Notes: generated by a model not told the origin, from the sequence alone. Counted from the first letter of the stretch, positions 1 through 8,612 are shown. The stretch is 64,000 bases of DNA from Bradyrhizobium sp. WSM471 (GCF_000244915.1 NZ_CM001442.1:6510001-6574000); one strand, 5' to 3'. Numbers and translations: made by a program.

Positions 1-1878
1 TTGAACGGGCCTCCTTGGAGACGACCCTTTCCAACTAGCTAGATTTTGCGAAACCTCCTTCGACTTCTGATCGACAACAGAGCTCACATCGCCGGTATAG
101 TCCAAGAGGAATCGCTTCCAATCTTCAGGCGTTATTCCAGCGCGCTGATGTTGCTCTTGCATCGATCGAAGCGCCGCGGGAGCGCGGTTCTGTCGCAAAT
201 CCCGAACATCTGAATTTACGCCAGCCAACGAGGTTTGCTGGTTAGAGAAGTATCGGATGTTTCCTCTCACGGTTTCAGCCGCAGAGAGCACCTGCTGGAG
301 GCGGTCGGAAGCCTTACTCTGCGTCTTGGGCAGGAGACTGACACGATCTCCTTGATAGCGCGCGATTAGCTTTTCTTTTTCAGCGATATGCGCAGATACG
401 ACGGAAACTTGTTTGGTCTTCTCCATCTCAATGGCTATTTGATCTGAGATCCCAGCCAAAGCAGTGGCTTCGCGAACACGGGTATCGTGATAAGTCGACG
501 CGCGATTGTCGAGTAATTCGTCGAAATCTGCGGCTCCATCGCGCTCAAGCGCTGGATGGGCTTCGAAGATGACTCGCTCTATCTCTCTTATGAGACTTGG
601 CATTCCCTCGATTGAGCAAAGATCTTCAACAAACTGTTGAGACAGATAACGAGCACGTGGATGGGCGTCGGCCGAAAGATCAATTGGAAAGTCCAGCAAA
701 CTGCGTGTCGGCCCTTGCTGCCCTCTCCAGTTTAGAGAGACGGTCGCTCCAGATAGGTATTCGTGGGCTCTAGCCAAAAACGACGGGCGTTCCGATGACG
801 GAACATAAGAGCCGCATCCCGTCGCTATTATGTCTGCGAGCGCAGTCTTGCCCGCGCCGCGGGCACCGATGATGGCTACAAGGCCAGAATTCAACGGTAT
901 TCTTGGGGTTATCGCCCACGGAGCATTCGCGATATGAACCTCATCAATCACCTGAGATTCCATGGCGGGCGACGGAGGCACCTCACCAACGTAAGCGCGC
1001 TCAGGATCAATGCAGGCCTGCAGTAGAGCATCAAACGTCGGCTGGCCCTTTATCCAGCAGAAACGGCTTTCGTCCGGCTTTCCTACGCGGTCGAGCGAAT
1101 GAGCATCAGAGCCCCAAAGGCACGGCTTGGGACCGTTGTAGTCACGTCGAAGCTCATCGAGACTTGCTGCTCCATACCCGAGCCAAAAATCCCGCTGCTT
1201 GAGACTACCGGCAAAGATTGCGTGAGCAGCTTTCTCCATCTCCCGGCGCAAAACATTGTCAGATGCTTCCTTTACGCCGGACGTTCCGTCAGCGTTGCCC
1301 GCTACAGCAATGAGTATATTACTCTGCGCCCATTTCATGTCCCGATAGACTTCCAGAAGGTCTTCTCGGGATACCTTGAACTGTAGACAGCCGTGCTGAA
1401 GTGCGGCCTCTTCATTGCTTTTGCCGGGGTCCGCGCGCGCCCCGAGCCGCCTAAGGTCACTTTCAGTGCAGGCAAATTTGTCGTCGAAAGCGACAAACGA
1501 TAGACGGCTCAAAAATCGATGAAGCTCCGTTAAGTGATGGGGGTCTTCTGGATTGACCAGCAGATGCACGTTGACAAAATTGCCCTTGACGGTCCCGGTA
1601 TTCAGACGAAGTTCGATGTTTGGGAACAGCAGTTCGCATCCCCTAAGACGTCCTTTTTCCTTGAACGCCTTCACGCGTTCGTATGACCTGGGGATGCAGT
1701 AATCCGTCACGCCAATCGCGCTCAGGGGCGGCGAAACAGCCTCAAGGGCATTCAAATAGAGTTCCCAACTGTCCTTCTTAGGATATTGATCCGATAGAAC
1801 TGTCCCGGGCGCGTGAATGTGGGGCTCCCACCGATGCCAGACAGAGCCACGGCTGAGCCGCTGTGAAGTATCCCCCAT
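1..1878 (-). CDS. TrlF-like PHP-domain/ABC-type ATPase (3' end beyond window)
   Basis: The reading frame is open for 626 codons from an ATG at 1878 to the window edge, so the C-terminus is missing. The N-terminal part looks like a PHP phosphoesterase domain: HxH at residues 20-22 and a late SDAH motif at about 257-260. An ABC/SMC-type ATPase domain follows, with Walker A GARGAGKT at 338-345 and a Q-loop-like YLSQQF near 411. A charged, probably coiled-coil stretch occupies about 460-560. This order matches proteins named TrlF family AAA-like ATPase. Walker B and the signature motif would lie off the window. PHP domains usually hydrolyse phosphoesters with bound metals; the substrate here is unknown. 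The base composition is clearly more AT-rich than that of the flagellar genes downstream. The start has no clear ribosome binding site. The gene lies 165 bp after a same-strand gene of unknown function and may be co-transcribed with it. Confidence 0.72.
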   Translation of the reverse strand, partial: MGDTSQRLSRGSVWHRWEPHIHAPGTVLSDQYPKKDSWELYLNALEAVSPPLSAIGVTDYCIPRSYERVKAFKEKGRLRGCELLFPNIELRLNTGTVKGNFVNVHLLVNPEDPHHLTELHRFLSRLSFVAFDDKFACTESDLRRLGARADPGKSNEEAALQHGCLQFKVSREDLLEVYRDMKWAQSNILIAVAGNADGTSGVKEASDNVLRREMEKAAHAIFAGSLKQRDFWLGYGAASLDELRRDYNGPKPCLWGSDAHSLDRVGKPDESRFCWIKGQPTFDALLQACIDPERAYVGEVPPSPAMESQVIDEVHIANAPWAITPRIPLNSGLVAIIGARGAGKTALADIIATGCGSYVPSSERPSFLARAHEYLSGATVSLNWRGQQGPTRSLLDFPIDLSADAHPRARYLSQQFVEDLCSIEGMPSLIREIERVIFEAHPALERDGAADFDELLDNRASTYHDTRVREATALAGISDQIAIEMEKTKQVSVVSAHIAEKEKLIARYQGDRVSLLPKTQSKASDRLQQVLSAAETVRGNIRYFSNQQTSLAGVNSDVRDLRQNRAPAALRSMQEQHQRAGITPEDWKRFLLDYTGDVSSVVDQKSKEVSQNLASWKGSSPRRPVQ

Positions 1879-2043
1879 TTGAAAAACTCTAGCTTATTGG
1901 CGTTATGGCAATATCGCGGTTTTACCTAGAAACGATCCAGTGCGTGGAATGAATAGAGCAAAGTAACCACACCGAGTCTTGTACGCCGATGAAACAATGA
2001 TGAGGTCGCGTATGTATCCACGAGTCCAGACTATCGACCGACA

Positions 2044-2925
2044 TTAATCGGCGCTGTCTTTGCTCCGCCCTCCCTTACGCTTTGCAATCGGCAGCAATCC
2101 TTCTGCAGGACGTACAATTCCCTGAACTTTCGCATCCTTCAAATTCAGAAGGCCGGCTCCCGGTCTGGCGCCCGTTTTTGCAGCCTTCCTCACTGCAACC
2201 ATAACATCTTCGACCCTGAAACCTTCTTTAGTCGGTGCAATAGCTATAGCATCAAACGTAACAAGGGGCTCACCGGATGGGCCGTCTGCAGGAAGCTTCA
2301 CGAAGTCTTCTAGTGTGTCCTCATTCAGAAGGTCGTGCATACCTTCGCCATGTGGAAACAGACGTTTGGGTGGCCTCGCGCGAATAACCTCCAATTTTGC
2401 CAAATCGTCGCTTGAAAATGGCGCGTGGAAATCGTTGTAGAAAATGAGCGGCTGTTTTCTCACTCGCATCTGGAAATGATAATGAGGATGTTTGGCTTCC
2501 TGGCTTGTCGGATGACCCGCAAAGTCGCTATCTGAACAAGAAAATGACCACTCGAAATCTTCATAAACGATGGTGCTAGCCAGCATTTTCCCATCAGCTT
2601 CGATAGGTAGGTCGTTTATGTTGATCGCGAACTCACTTTCATTTGCAACCCAACGCAGAAAATTTTGAAGGTCGAGATAGCCAAAACGCTCAGACAATTT
2701 TTTAAAGAAGCGTTTCTTGAAGCCCGGCGGGTTGAGCAACCAGTGAGGGCAAGGCTGCGTCACATCGAAATGCTTCAAAGGATGATTGCAGAGATAACAA
2801 TCACCGACCTGAAAGGCAGCCTGAAATCGACCATGCTCGGCATCCGCATGCTGAATGACCGCTATTGGCACCTCGGCCAAAAGATTCTTGAGATGATCGC
2901 GCTTTTGGGCCTGGTTACCGCTCAC
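2044..2925 (-). CDS. Unrecognised 293-aa protein with Cys/His motifs
   Basis: I do not recognise the family. The frame begins with GTG at 2925 and ends with TAA. Residues about 43-61 hold CYLCNHP followed by CPHW, a spacing that could bind zinc. A second His-rich stretch, HPHYHFQ, lies near the middle and could also be metal-binding. The C-terminus is Lys/Arg-rich (KRKGGRSK). No signal peptide or membrane segment is visible, so it is probably cytoplasmic. It lies upstream of the PHP-ATPase gene on the same strand, both in AT-rich sequence beside a tRNA, so a joint role with that ATPase is possible but unproven. An overlapping 99-codon frame on the other strand looks like a shadow. Confidence 0.65.
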   Translation of the reverse strand: MSGNQAQKRDHLKNLLAEVPIAVIQHADAEHGRFQAAFQVGDCYLCNHPLKHFDVTQPCPHWLLNPPGFKKRFFKKLSERFGYLDLQNFLRWVANESEFAININDLPIEADGKMLASTIVYEDFEWSFSCSDSDFAGHPTSQEAKHPHYHFQMRVRKQPLIFYNDFHAPFSSDDLAKLEVIRARPPKRLFPHGEGMHDLLNEDTLEDFVKLPADGPSGEPLVTFDAIAIAPTKEGFRVEDVMVAVRKAAKTGARPGAGLLNLKDAKVQGIVRPAEGLLPIAKRKGGRSKDSAD

Positions 2926-3074
2926 GACGAATCCAGCGAATATTTAAGTCCTCGCGGATATTAGCGGTTTGCACGTCTAGTTGCATCAAATGACTGAAAC
3001 ACGCAAAATTAGCGTGCTCAGTTGTTGCGATGCAAACTAGGCGAATGCGACGTCGGGGAGTTGCAGAGAACATT

Positions 3075-3151
3075 TGGTAGCGGGAGAGGGACTCGAACCC
3101 CCGACCCCAGGATTATGATTCCCGTGCTCTAACCAGCTGAGCTACCCCGCC
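3075..3151 (-). tRNA. tRNA-Met (CAT anticodon)
   Basis: Read on the minus strand, 77 bases fold as a tRNA. The acceptor stem GGCGGGG pairs with TCCCGCT (two G-U pairs), the D stem is GCTC/GAGC, the anticodon stem is CGGGA/TCCTG with loop ATCATAA giving anticodon CAT, the T loop is TTCGAGT, and CCA is encoded. CAT could also be tRNA-Ile2 with a modified C, but the body resembles elongator tRNA-Met. Its 3' end touches the AT-rich island-like segment. Confidence 0.93.
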
Positions 3152-3292
3152 ACAGGGTCGCGAGGGCCGAAACAGGCCGATCTCGCGAACGCGCGGCATA
3201 TAAGGAAGGGGGCGGCGGGCTGTCAAGCTAAGGTCGCCGGCTTCTGTTCGGGCCGATTTGGCGCGGGAATCGCGCCACTCAAGCACCGGACT

Positions 3293-3364
3293 CGCGGAGA
3301 GTCCCCCTCACCCGGAATCCGCGCGTCGCGCGGATTCCGGCCTCTCCCCGCAGGCGGGGGGAGG
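3293..3364. repeat. Intergenic double palindrome (CCTCTCCC family)
   Basis: Two hairpins lie side by side: a near-perfect inverted repeat around CCGGAATCCGCGCG at 3312-3340, and CCTCTCCCCGC/GCGGGGGGAGG at 3341-3364. The second is related to the arms of the element at 4509-4635. The element fills most of the gap between the tRNA and the next gene. It could also act as a terminator or mRNA-end structure. Confidence 0.7.
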
Positions 3365-3392
3365 CGAAGAAGCGCGGATGCGCGACTATTCG

Positions 3393-3749
3393 TTATTTCG
3401 GCCGCACCGTCGGGTCGCCGCCGGGGCTGCCGGGGGGCGGGATGACGGGCATGGCGCCGTTCGTGCTGGGCGCCGGGGCGTGCATCTCGGGGTCGACGCC
3501 GGAGGGCGGGCAGAGCACACCGTCCGATTTGGCCAGTTTGTCGCCGAGCGTTTCCCGGGACTGGCCGGTGGTGGTGCCGTCGGCCGAGCGGTTCGGGCGG
3601 TCCTGCGGCGTGCAATTGGTGGCGTGCTGCGGGGATGGCGGCGCGGTTTGTTGCGGCGGCGTCGCCGGGGCGGGCGGGGCCTGCGCGATCGCGCTGCCGG
3701 AGGCGGCGATCAGGAGGCTGGCCAGAATGACGTTCGATGTGGTGCGCAT
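3393..3749 (-). CDS. Small secreted Pro-rich protein, unknown
   Basis: This 118-aa product starts MRTTSNVILASLLIAASGSAIA, a good Sec signal peptide cleaved after AIA-Q. The mature part is rich in Pro, Ala and Gln. It then has a more conserved-looking stretch with TGQSRETLGDKLAKSDGVLC and a Pro/Gly tail ending in TVRPK. I chose ATG 3749 because the longer frame puts the signal peptide internally. The protein should be periplasmic or cell-surface. No enzyme motif is visible. It begins 45 bp after the stop of the methyltransferase gene on the same strand, so the two may be co-transcribed. Confidence 0.75.
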   Translation of the reverse strand: MRTTSNVILASLLIAASGSAIAQAPPAPATPPQQTAPPSPQHATNCTPQDRPNRSADGTTTGQSRETLGDKLAKSDGVLCPPSGVDPEMHAPAPSTNGAMPVIPPPGSPGGDPTVRPK

Positions 3750-3793
3750 GGAAGGGAAACGCGCGGGTGCTGCCGCGTGTTCCGCGCCCCCGA

Positions 3794-4432
3794 TCACGAT
3801 TTGAGGTAGCGGATCAGCGAAAAGTGCCCCATCGGCGGCATCGGGCGGCGCTCGGCCAGCGTGACGCCGCCGTGTTTTGCGGCCCAGTCGACCAGGCGGG
3901 CCCACGGAAACTCGGGGCGCCAGCCGAGACGGCGGGCCAAGGGCGCAAACGCGAGCTCGGAGAGTTTGCGCAAACCCTTTTCCGCGCCGATGTGGTTGAC
4001 CAGGATCAGCTCGCCGCCGGGCTTCAAGACGCGGACGAACTCGTCGAGCGTGCCTTCGGGATCGGGCACCGCGGTGATGACGTATTGCGCGACCACCGCG
4101 TCGAAGAAGTTTTCGGGGAAGGCGAGGTTTTTGGCGTCCATCACCGAGAGCACTTCGACATTGGAGAGCCGCAAGCTCCGCACGCGCGATTGCGCCTTGC
4201 GCAGCATCGGCTCGGAGATATCGACGCCGCAGATCTTCGTGGTGCGCGCATAATCAGAGAGCGACAGCCCGGTGCCGACGCCGACGTCGAGGATGCGGCC
4301 GCCGATGCGGTCGGCCTCGGCGATGGTCGACTGCCTTCCGGCGTCGAACACCTTGCCGAACACGAGATCGTAGACCGGCGCCCAGCGGCCATAGGCCTTC
4401 TCGACCCCGGCCCGCGAGATGTCTGCTGCCAT
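3794..4432 (-). CDS. PmtA-like phospholipid N-methyltransferase
   Basis: A 212-aa class I SAM-dependent methyltransferase. Residues 13-25 read AYGRWAPVYDLVF, the N-terminal pattern of Rhodobacter-type phosphatidylethanolamine N-methyltransferases. The SAM-binding loop DVGVGTG is at 49-55 and an acidic GVDIS follows the second strand. These enzymes make phosphatidylcholine from phosphatidylethanolamine at the inner membrane, and Bradyrhizobium is known to carry several such genes. UbiE-type quinone methyltransferases share the fold, so the substrate is inferred. The product is soluble with no membrane segment. A repeat element separates it from mnmA upstream. Confidence 0.78.
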   Translation of the reverse strand: MAADISRAGVEKAYGRWAPVYDLVFGKVFDAGRQSTIAEADRIGGRILDVGVGTGLSLSDYARTTKICGVDISEPMLRKAQSRVRSLRLSNVEVLSVMDAKNLAFPENFFDAVVAQYVITAVPDPEGTLDEFVRVLKPGGELILVNHIGAEKGLRKLSELAFAPLARRLGWRPEFPWARLVDWAAKHGGVTLAERRPMPPMGHFSLIRYLKS

Positions 4433-4508
4433 GCCCCCTGCCCTGCTTGAATTCTATGGAGAGTTGATCATTGGTGAAATCGAAGTCAGCCCAGCGCGCG
4501 GTCTGGCG

Positions 4509-4635
4509 CCTCTCCCGCTTGCGGGAGAGGTCGGCACGCTCGCAAGAGCGTGGCGGGTGAGGGCTTTATCCGCTCGCGAGATATCGCGGGTGGAGAGAGC
4601 CCTCGCCCCAACCCTCTCCCGCAGGCGGGAGAGGG
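4509..4635. repeat. Intergenic palindromic repeat (CCTCTCCC family)
   Basis: The element is bounded by two hairpins, CCTCTCCCGC/GCGGGAGAGG at 4509-4530 and CCCTCTCCCGC/GCGGGAGAGGG at 4612-4635, so the whole unit is a long imperfect inverted repeat. It is related to the element at 3293-3364 and lies between mnmA and the methyltransferase gene. Confidence 0.78.
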
Positions 4636-4678
4636 GGCGCACTTCCGGCGTCGCGAGAGTGCGGTCCGATCTCATGGA

Positions 4679-5860
4679 TTAGCCGCGGACCGCTTCTGCG
4701 AGCGGCCTCGTCGTGCTGCTTGCGGCCTTCGCGGCGGCGCTTTGAATGAAGCCGCCGCCGAGCACGCGGGCCTGGCCACTGGCTGCGTCGTAAAACACGC
4801 AGGCCTGCCCCGGCGAAACGCCCTCTTCGCCGGCGACGAGCTCGACCTCGTAATGGCCATTGGCGCCGCGCAGCCACGCCGGCTGGGGCGCGCGGGTCGA
4901 GCGCACGCGCACGAACATTTCGAGGCCATCGCCGATGGCGCGGTCGATGTCGCCATCGCCGATCCAGTTGACGTCGCGCAACACGATGCGGTGCATCTTC
5001 AGCGCCTCGCGCGGGCCGACGACGACGCGGCGGTTGGCGGCCTCCAGCCGCACCACGAACAGCGGCGCGGCGGCTGCGATGCCGAGGCCGCGGCGCTGGC
5101 CGATGGTGAAATTGGCGATGCCGTTGTGCCGGCCAAGGACACGGCCGTCGAGATCGACGATGTCGCCGGGGTCCATCGCGTTCGGCCGCAGGCGGGTGAT
5201 GATATCGGTGTAGCGCCCGGTGGGCACGAAGCAGATGTCCTGGCTGTCGTGCTTGTCGGCGACCGCGAGGCCGAAGCGCCGCGCCAGCTCGCGCGTCTCG
5301 GGCTTGGTCATGTCGCCCAGCGGAAAGCGCAGATAATCGAGCTGCTCCTGCGTGGTCGCGAACAGGAAGTAGCTCTGGTCGCGATCGGCGTCGGCGGCAC
5401 ACACCAGCGCGCGCGAGCCGTCGTCGCGGCGGCGCGAGGCGACGTAATGGCCGGTGGCGAGCGCGGTGGCGCCGAGTTCGCGCGCGGTCTTCAGGAGGTC
5501 GCGGAACTTGACCGAGCGGTTGCACTCGATGCACGGCACCGGCGTCTCGCCGAGCGCGTAGCTGTCGGCGAAATTGTCGATGACGGATTCGCGAAAGCGG
5601 TCCTCATAGTCGAGCACGTAATGGGGAATGCCGAGCTTGGCGGCGACGTCGCGGGCGTCGTGGATGTCCTGGCCGGCGCAGCAGGCGCCCTTGCGATGGG
5701 TCGCCGCACCATGGTCGTAGAGCTGCAGCGTGATGCCGACGACGTCGTAGCCTTCCGCCTTCAAGAGCGCAGCCGTCGTCGATGAATCGACGCCGCCCGA
5801 CATGGCAACGACGACCCTGGTATCCTCAGGACGGCCTTCGAGATCCAGACTGTTGAGCAT
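4679..5860 (-). CDS. mnmA: tRNA-specific 2-thiouridylase MnmA
   Basis: This 393-aa enzyme thiolates U34 of tRNA-Lys, -Glu and -Gln. The PP-loop SGGVDS is at residues 21-26. The catalytic Cys pair is C110 in VPCIEC and C210 in SQDICF. The tRNA-binding and beta-barrel domains follow, with [10 protein letters not shown] in the centre. The length fits the family. I chose ATG 5860 because the PP-loop then lies about 20 residues in, as usual; the frame stays open further upstream but that part has no family resemblance. The gene is divergent from fliK across a 348-bp gap. Confidence 0.95.
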   Translation of the reverse strand: MLNSLDLEGRPEDTRVVVAMSGGVDSSTTAALLKAEGYDVVGITLQLYDHGAATHRKGACCAGQDIHDARDVAAKLGIPHYVLDYEDRFRESVIDNFADSYALGETPVPCIECNRSVKFRDLLKTARELGATALATGHYVASRRRDDGSRALVCAADADRDQSYFLFATTQEQLDYLRFPLGDMTKPETRELARRFGLAVADKHDSQDICFVPTGRYTDIITRLRPNAMDPGDIVDLDGRVLGRHNGIANFTIGQRRGLGIAAAAPLFVVRLEAANRRVVVGPREALKMHRIVLRDVNWIGDGDIDRAIGDGLEMFVRVRSTRAPQPAWLRGANGHYEVELVAGEEGVSPGQACVFYDAASGQARVLGGGFIQSAAAKAASSTTRPLAEAVRG

Positions 5861-6156
5861 GGGCCTTAAAGCGTTGTGACGGCGGCGTTCGGCGATCCGC
5901 TGGGTGCTTCCGGCGGGACAAAGGCAATCCCCGGGAACCGAGAGTTCCCGAAGGGCGCGGCCTGCCCGGTCGAAAGCGGTTGAGAGCTGTCTCTTTAATA
6001 TAGGCGGCCTTCCGGTGAAGCAATCACGGACCCCGCAAGGTTTACGGCAATTCTTGCCGGGGAGGCAGAAATGGCGGGGCTTCGGGAGGCCCCGCGGCGG
6101 GGACGCCAAATCATTAAACCTCTGATTTTATTAGTTAAAATTACTCAGCGCGACGG

Positions 6157-6171
6157 TGGCCCGCTCCTTGC
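6157..6171 (+). promoter_or_regulatory. Sigma-54 promoter for fliK-flgD
   Basis: TGGCCC-N5-TTGC matches the sigma-54 consensus TGGCAC-N5-TTGC at all but one base and has the required ten bases between GG and GC. Transcription would start near 6183, just before the GTG chosen for fliK. FlbD, encoded downstream in the same cluster, is a sigma-54 activator of flagellar genes. The rest of the 5861-6208 gap holds AT-rich sequence at 6113-6145 and no other gene. Confidence 0.68.
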
Positions 6172-6208
6172 TCCCTCTCATGGCGAAGATGTTTCCAAGG
6201 GGTTGCCT

Positions 6209-7867
6209 GTGGTCGGTCGTACGTCAGATGTAGCGGCAAGCGTGCAAGTCCAGAGCGCGCAGCAAAAGCCTGCCCGGTCGCAAGCGCCGAAAGAGAGCTC
6301 CGCCAACGACTCCTTCGGCTCGCTGGTGGACAGCAACACCCAGGCGATCAGCGACAGCGCGGCGTCCTCCGCGCAGGACACCCCGCGCCGGACCGATTCA
6401 TCGTCCGCCGCCTCGGACAAGAGCCCGCGCGATCGCTCAGTGAGCGACAAGTCCTCGCAGAGCAAGGCCAGCGACGACACCGACAAATCCGCGTCCGCCA
6501 AAAACGACGCCAAGAACGACGCGAAGAGCGACGCCAGGAACGACGCCAAGAGCGACTCGACCGCCGATGCGGCCAAGGCTGATAGCAAGACCAAGGACAA
6601 GCCGAAGGCGTCCGACGCCAAATCGGCCGACAAGTCTGCGGACAAGTCGGACCAGACCAAGGCGGACAAGGCCGACGGCACCGATGGCCTCGCGGCCGCC
6701 GTCGATACCGCCGCCGCCGCGCAGATCGACGCGGCGCAGGCCGCCTTACCCGATCCGAACGCACTCGTGGTGGCCGTGCCGGTCGATCCGAACGCGGCCG
6801 CAAACCAGACCGCCGGCTCCGCCTCCTCGCCGCTGACGATCGCCGCCGCCGGCATCGCCGCCAGCGCATCCATCACGGCGCAGATCGCCGGCCCCAAGAC
6901 CGACACCGCGACGCCGGGCGACAAGAGCGCCAAGACCGCGAGCGCCAAGGTCGATGCCGACACCTCGGCGACGCTGGCCGATGCCGCGACCGGGACGACC
7001 GATTCGACCGCGACCGACGCCAAGACCAATGGCGGCCTGATCGCCGCCGCCGACCAGGGCACGCCAAAAACGTCGTTCAAGGCCGCAGCCATCGCGCAAG
7101 GCGCGAGCGACGTTTCCAATATCGGCCAGGACACCGGCAAGGCGAACGCCGCGCAGACCCCGGCGACGGCAGCGTCCGCCAACACGGCGCATCCGCACGC
7201 CGACAAGCCGACAATCGATGCGAATGCAGCCGACGCCAAGGCTGGGACTTCCGACCGCACGGCCGATGCGGCACCGGCCACGGCCACGACGCATGCCCAT
7301 GCGGGCACGCAGGCCGCTGTCCCCACCACCGACACAAGCGCGCAGGCGGCCTCTGCCATTCAAGCGCCGCTGACCAACACGACATCGGCCGCGACCGCTT
7401 CGACCGCGACGCTCACGGCGACCGCGGCGAATGCCAACGCCATTCCGATCAGCGGCGTGCCGATCGAAATTGCCGCCGCCGCGCGCGCGGGCAAGACCCG
7501 GTTCGACATCAGCCTCGATCCGCTCGACCTCGGCCGCATCGACGTCCGCATCAATGTCGACCGCAACGGACAGGTCACTTCGCATCTCACCGTCGAGAAG
7601 CCGGAGACGCTGCAGATGCTGCGGCAGGACGCGCCGCAATTGCAGCGCGCGCTCGACGATGCCGGCCTCAAGACCGGAAGCAACGGGCTGTCCTTCAGCC
7701 TGCGCGACCAGAATTCATCGGGCCAGAACTCCGGCCAGAACAACGACAATGGCGGCAATGCCCGCCGGCTGATCGTCAGCGACGAGGACGCAGTTCCCGC
7801 GGCCCCGGTCGGGCGCAGCTACGGCCGCATGCTCGGATCGAGCAGCGGCGTCGACATCAGAGTGTGA
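6209..7867 (+). CDS. fliK: Flagellar hook-length control protein FliK
   Basis: The C-terminal part carries the hook-length control domain: LDPLDLGRIDVRINVD, then a segment with LRQDAPQLQRALDDAGLK. FliK is secreted by the flagellar export machine, measures the hook and switches export to filament subunits. The N-terminal two thirds are low-complexity Ala/Asp/Lys/Ser with short tandem repeats, typical of FliK rulers. I chose GTG 6209 (552 aa) because AAGGGG lies just upstream and a sigma-54 promoter ends at 6171. An ATG at 6071 in the same frame would lie upstream of that promoter. flgD follows after 13 bp, so the two form an operon. Confidence 0.9.
   Translation: MVGRTSDVAASVQVQSAQQKPARSQAPKESSANDSFGSLVDSNTQAISDSAASSAQDTPRRTDSSSAASDKSPRDRSVSDKSSQSKASDDTDKSASAKNDAKNDAKSDARNDAKSDSTADAAKADSKTKDKPKASDAKSADKSADKSDQTKADKADGTDGLAAAVDTAAAAQIDAAQAALPDPNALVVAVPVDPNAAANQTAGSASSPLTIAAAGIAASASITAQIAGPKTDTATPGDKSAKTASAKVDADTSATLADAATGTTDSTATDAKTNGGLIAAADQGTPKTSFKAAAIAQGASDVSNIGQDTGKANAAQTPATAASANTAHPHADKPTIDANAADAKAGTSDRTADAAPATATTHAHAGTQAAVPTTDTSAQAASAIQAPLTNTTSAATASTATLTATAANANAIPISGVPIEIAAAARAGKTRFDISLDPLDLGRIDVRINVDRNGQVTSHLTVEKPETLQMLRQDAPQLQRALDDAGLKTGSNGLSFSLRDQNSSGQNSGQNNDNGGNARRLIVSDEDAVPAAPVGRSYGRMLGSSSGVDIRV
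6503..6556 (+). repeat. 12-bp tandem repeat inside fliK
   Basis: Four and a half 12-bp units, variants of AACGACGCCAAG, encode repeated NDAK/SDAR tetrapeptides in the disordered part of FliK. The repeat stays in frame, so unit gain or loss would change protein length without breaking it. Confidence 0.85.
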
Positions 7868-7880
7868 GGAGTATTCGATC

Positions 7881-8588
7881 ATGACCACCACGAATGCCGC
7901 CACCGCCCCGTCCGTCGTCTCGGGCACGACCGACCTGCCGAAATCCTCGTCGAACCCGAGCCTGGGCTCGAGCACCGGCGCGACGCTGGCCGGCAACTTC
8001 CAGACCTTCCTGACGCTGCTGACGACGCAGCTGCAGAACCAGAACCCGCTCGATCCGCTCGACACCAACCAGTTCACGCAGCAGCTGGTGCAGTTCGCCG
8101 GCGTCGAACAGCAGCTCAAGACCAACGACTCGCTGTCCCAACTCGTTACCCTGCAACAGACCACGCAGGCGACCCAGGCGCTCGGCTTCGTCGGCAAGAC
8201 CGCCCTGGTCGACGGCACCACCGGGACCATGACGAATTCGTCGGCAACCTGGCATCTCAACGTGCCGAGCGACGCCACGGTCGACATCACCATCGCCAAT
8301 GCGAGCGGCCAGACCGTGTTCACCGGCAAATACACCGCCGGCGCCGGCACCGACGTTCCGTTCACCTGGAACGGCCAGGGCAATGACGGCACGCAATGGC
8401 CCGACGGCAAGTACACGATCTCGGCCACGGGCAAGGACGTCGCCAACAACAATGTCGGCATCGCCGCGCAGGTGCAGGGCGTCGTGTCATCCGTGGACCT
8501 GACCCAGTCGCCGCCGCTGCTGACCATCGACGGCGCCAGCTACACGCTGAGCCAGGTCAAGAGCATCATCGCGACGGCCAGCAATTGA
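7881..8588 (+). CDS. flgD: Flagellar hook-capping protein FlgD
   Basis: A 235-aa protein with the FlgD N-terminal signature FQTFLTLLTTQLQNQNPLDP and TNQFTQQLVQFAGVEQQ, followed by a FlgD Ig-like/tudor region with FTWNGQGNDG. FlgD caps the growing hook and is removed when the hook is complete. It starts 13 bp after fliK and is probably transcribed with it from the sigma-54 promoter. The length is normal. A palindromic repeat follows the stop codon. Confidence 0.96.
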   Translation: MTTTNAATAPSVVSGTTDLPKSSSNPSLGSSTGATLAGNFQTFLTLLTTQLQNQNPLDPLDTNQFTQQLVQFAGVEQQLKTNDSLSQLVTLQQTTQATQALGFVGKTALVDGTTGTMTNSSATWHLNVPSDATVDITIANASGQTVFTGKYTAGAGTDVPFTWNGQGNDGTQWPDGKYTISATGKDVANNNVGIAAQVQGVVSSVDLTQSPPLLTIDGASYTLSQVKSIIATASN

Positions 8589-8612
8589 AGGCGGCGCGCG
8601 AACCACATTCCG

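Larger units (their letters stand above)
1..3074. mobile_element. Probable end of a tRNA-inserted genomic island
   Basis: By eye this stretch is about half G+C, while the rest of the window is nearer two thirds. It carries two accessory genes pointing away from the tRNA-Met gene and abuts the 3' end of that tRNA, the classic integrase target. No integrase or second attachment copy is visible, and the far end lies outside the window, so the boundary at the left is only the window edge. The island call is an inference from composition, gene content and position. Confidence 0.45.

Noticed and set aside
903..1386. Two overlapping plus-strand frames near the left edge
   Set aside because: They lie opposite the uninterrupted PHP-ATPase frame, whose motifs are clear.
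6071..6208. ATG 6071 as the fliK start
   Set aside because: It lies upstream of the sigma-54 promoter, the added 46 residues have no family resemblance, and GTG 6209 has a good ribosome binding site.
6178..7359. 393-codon Ala/Val/Ser-rich minus-strand frame opposite fliK
   Set aside because: It mirrors the low-complexity part of fliK and has no start context or homology pattern.
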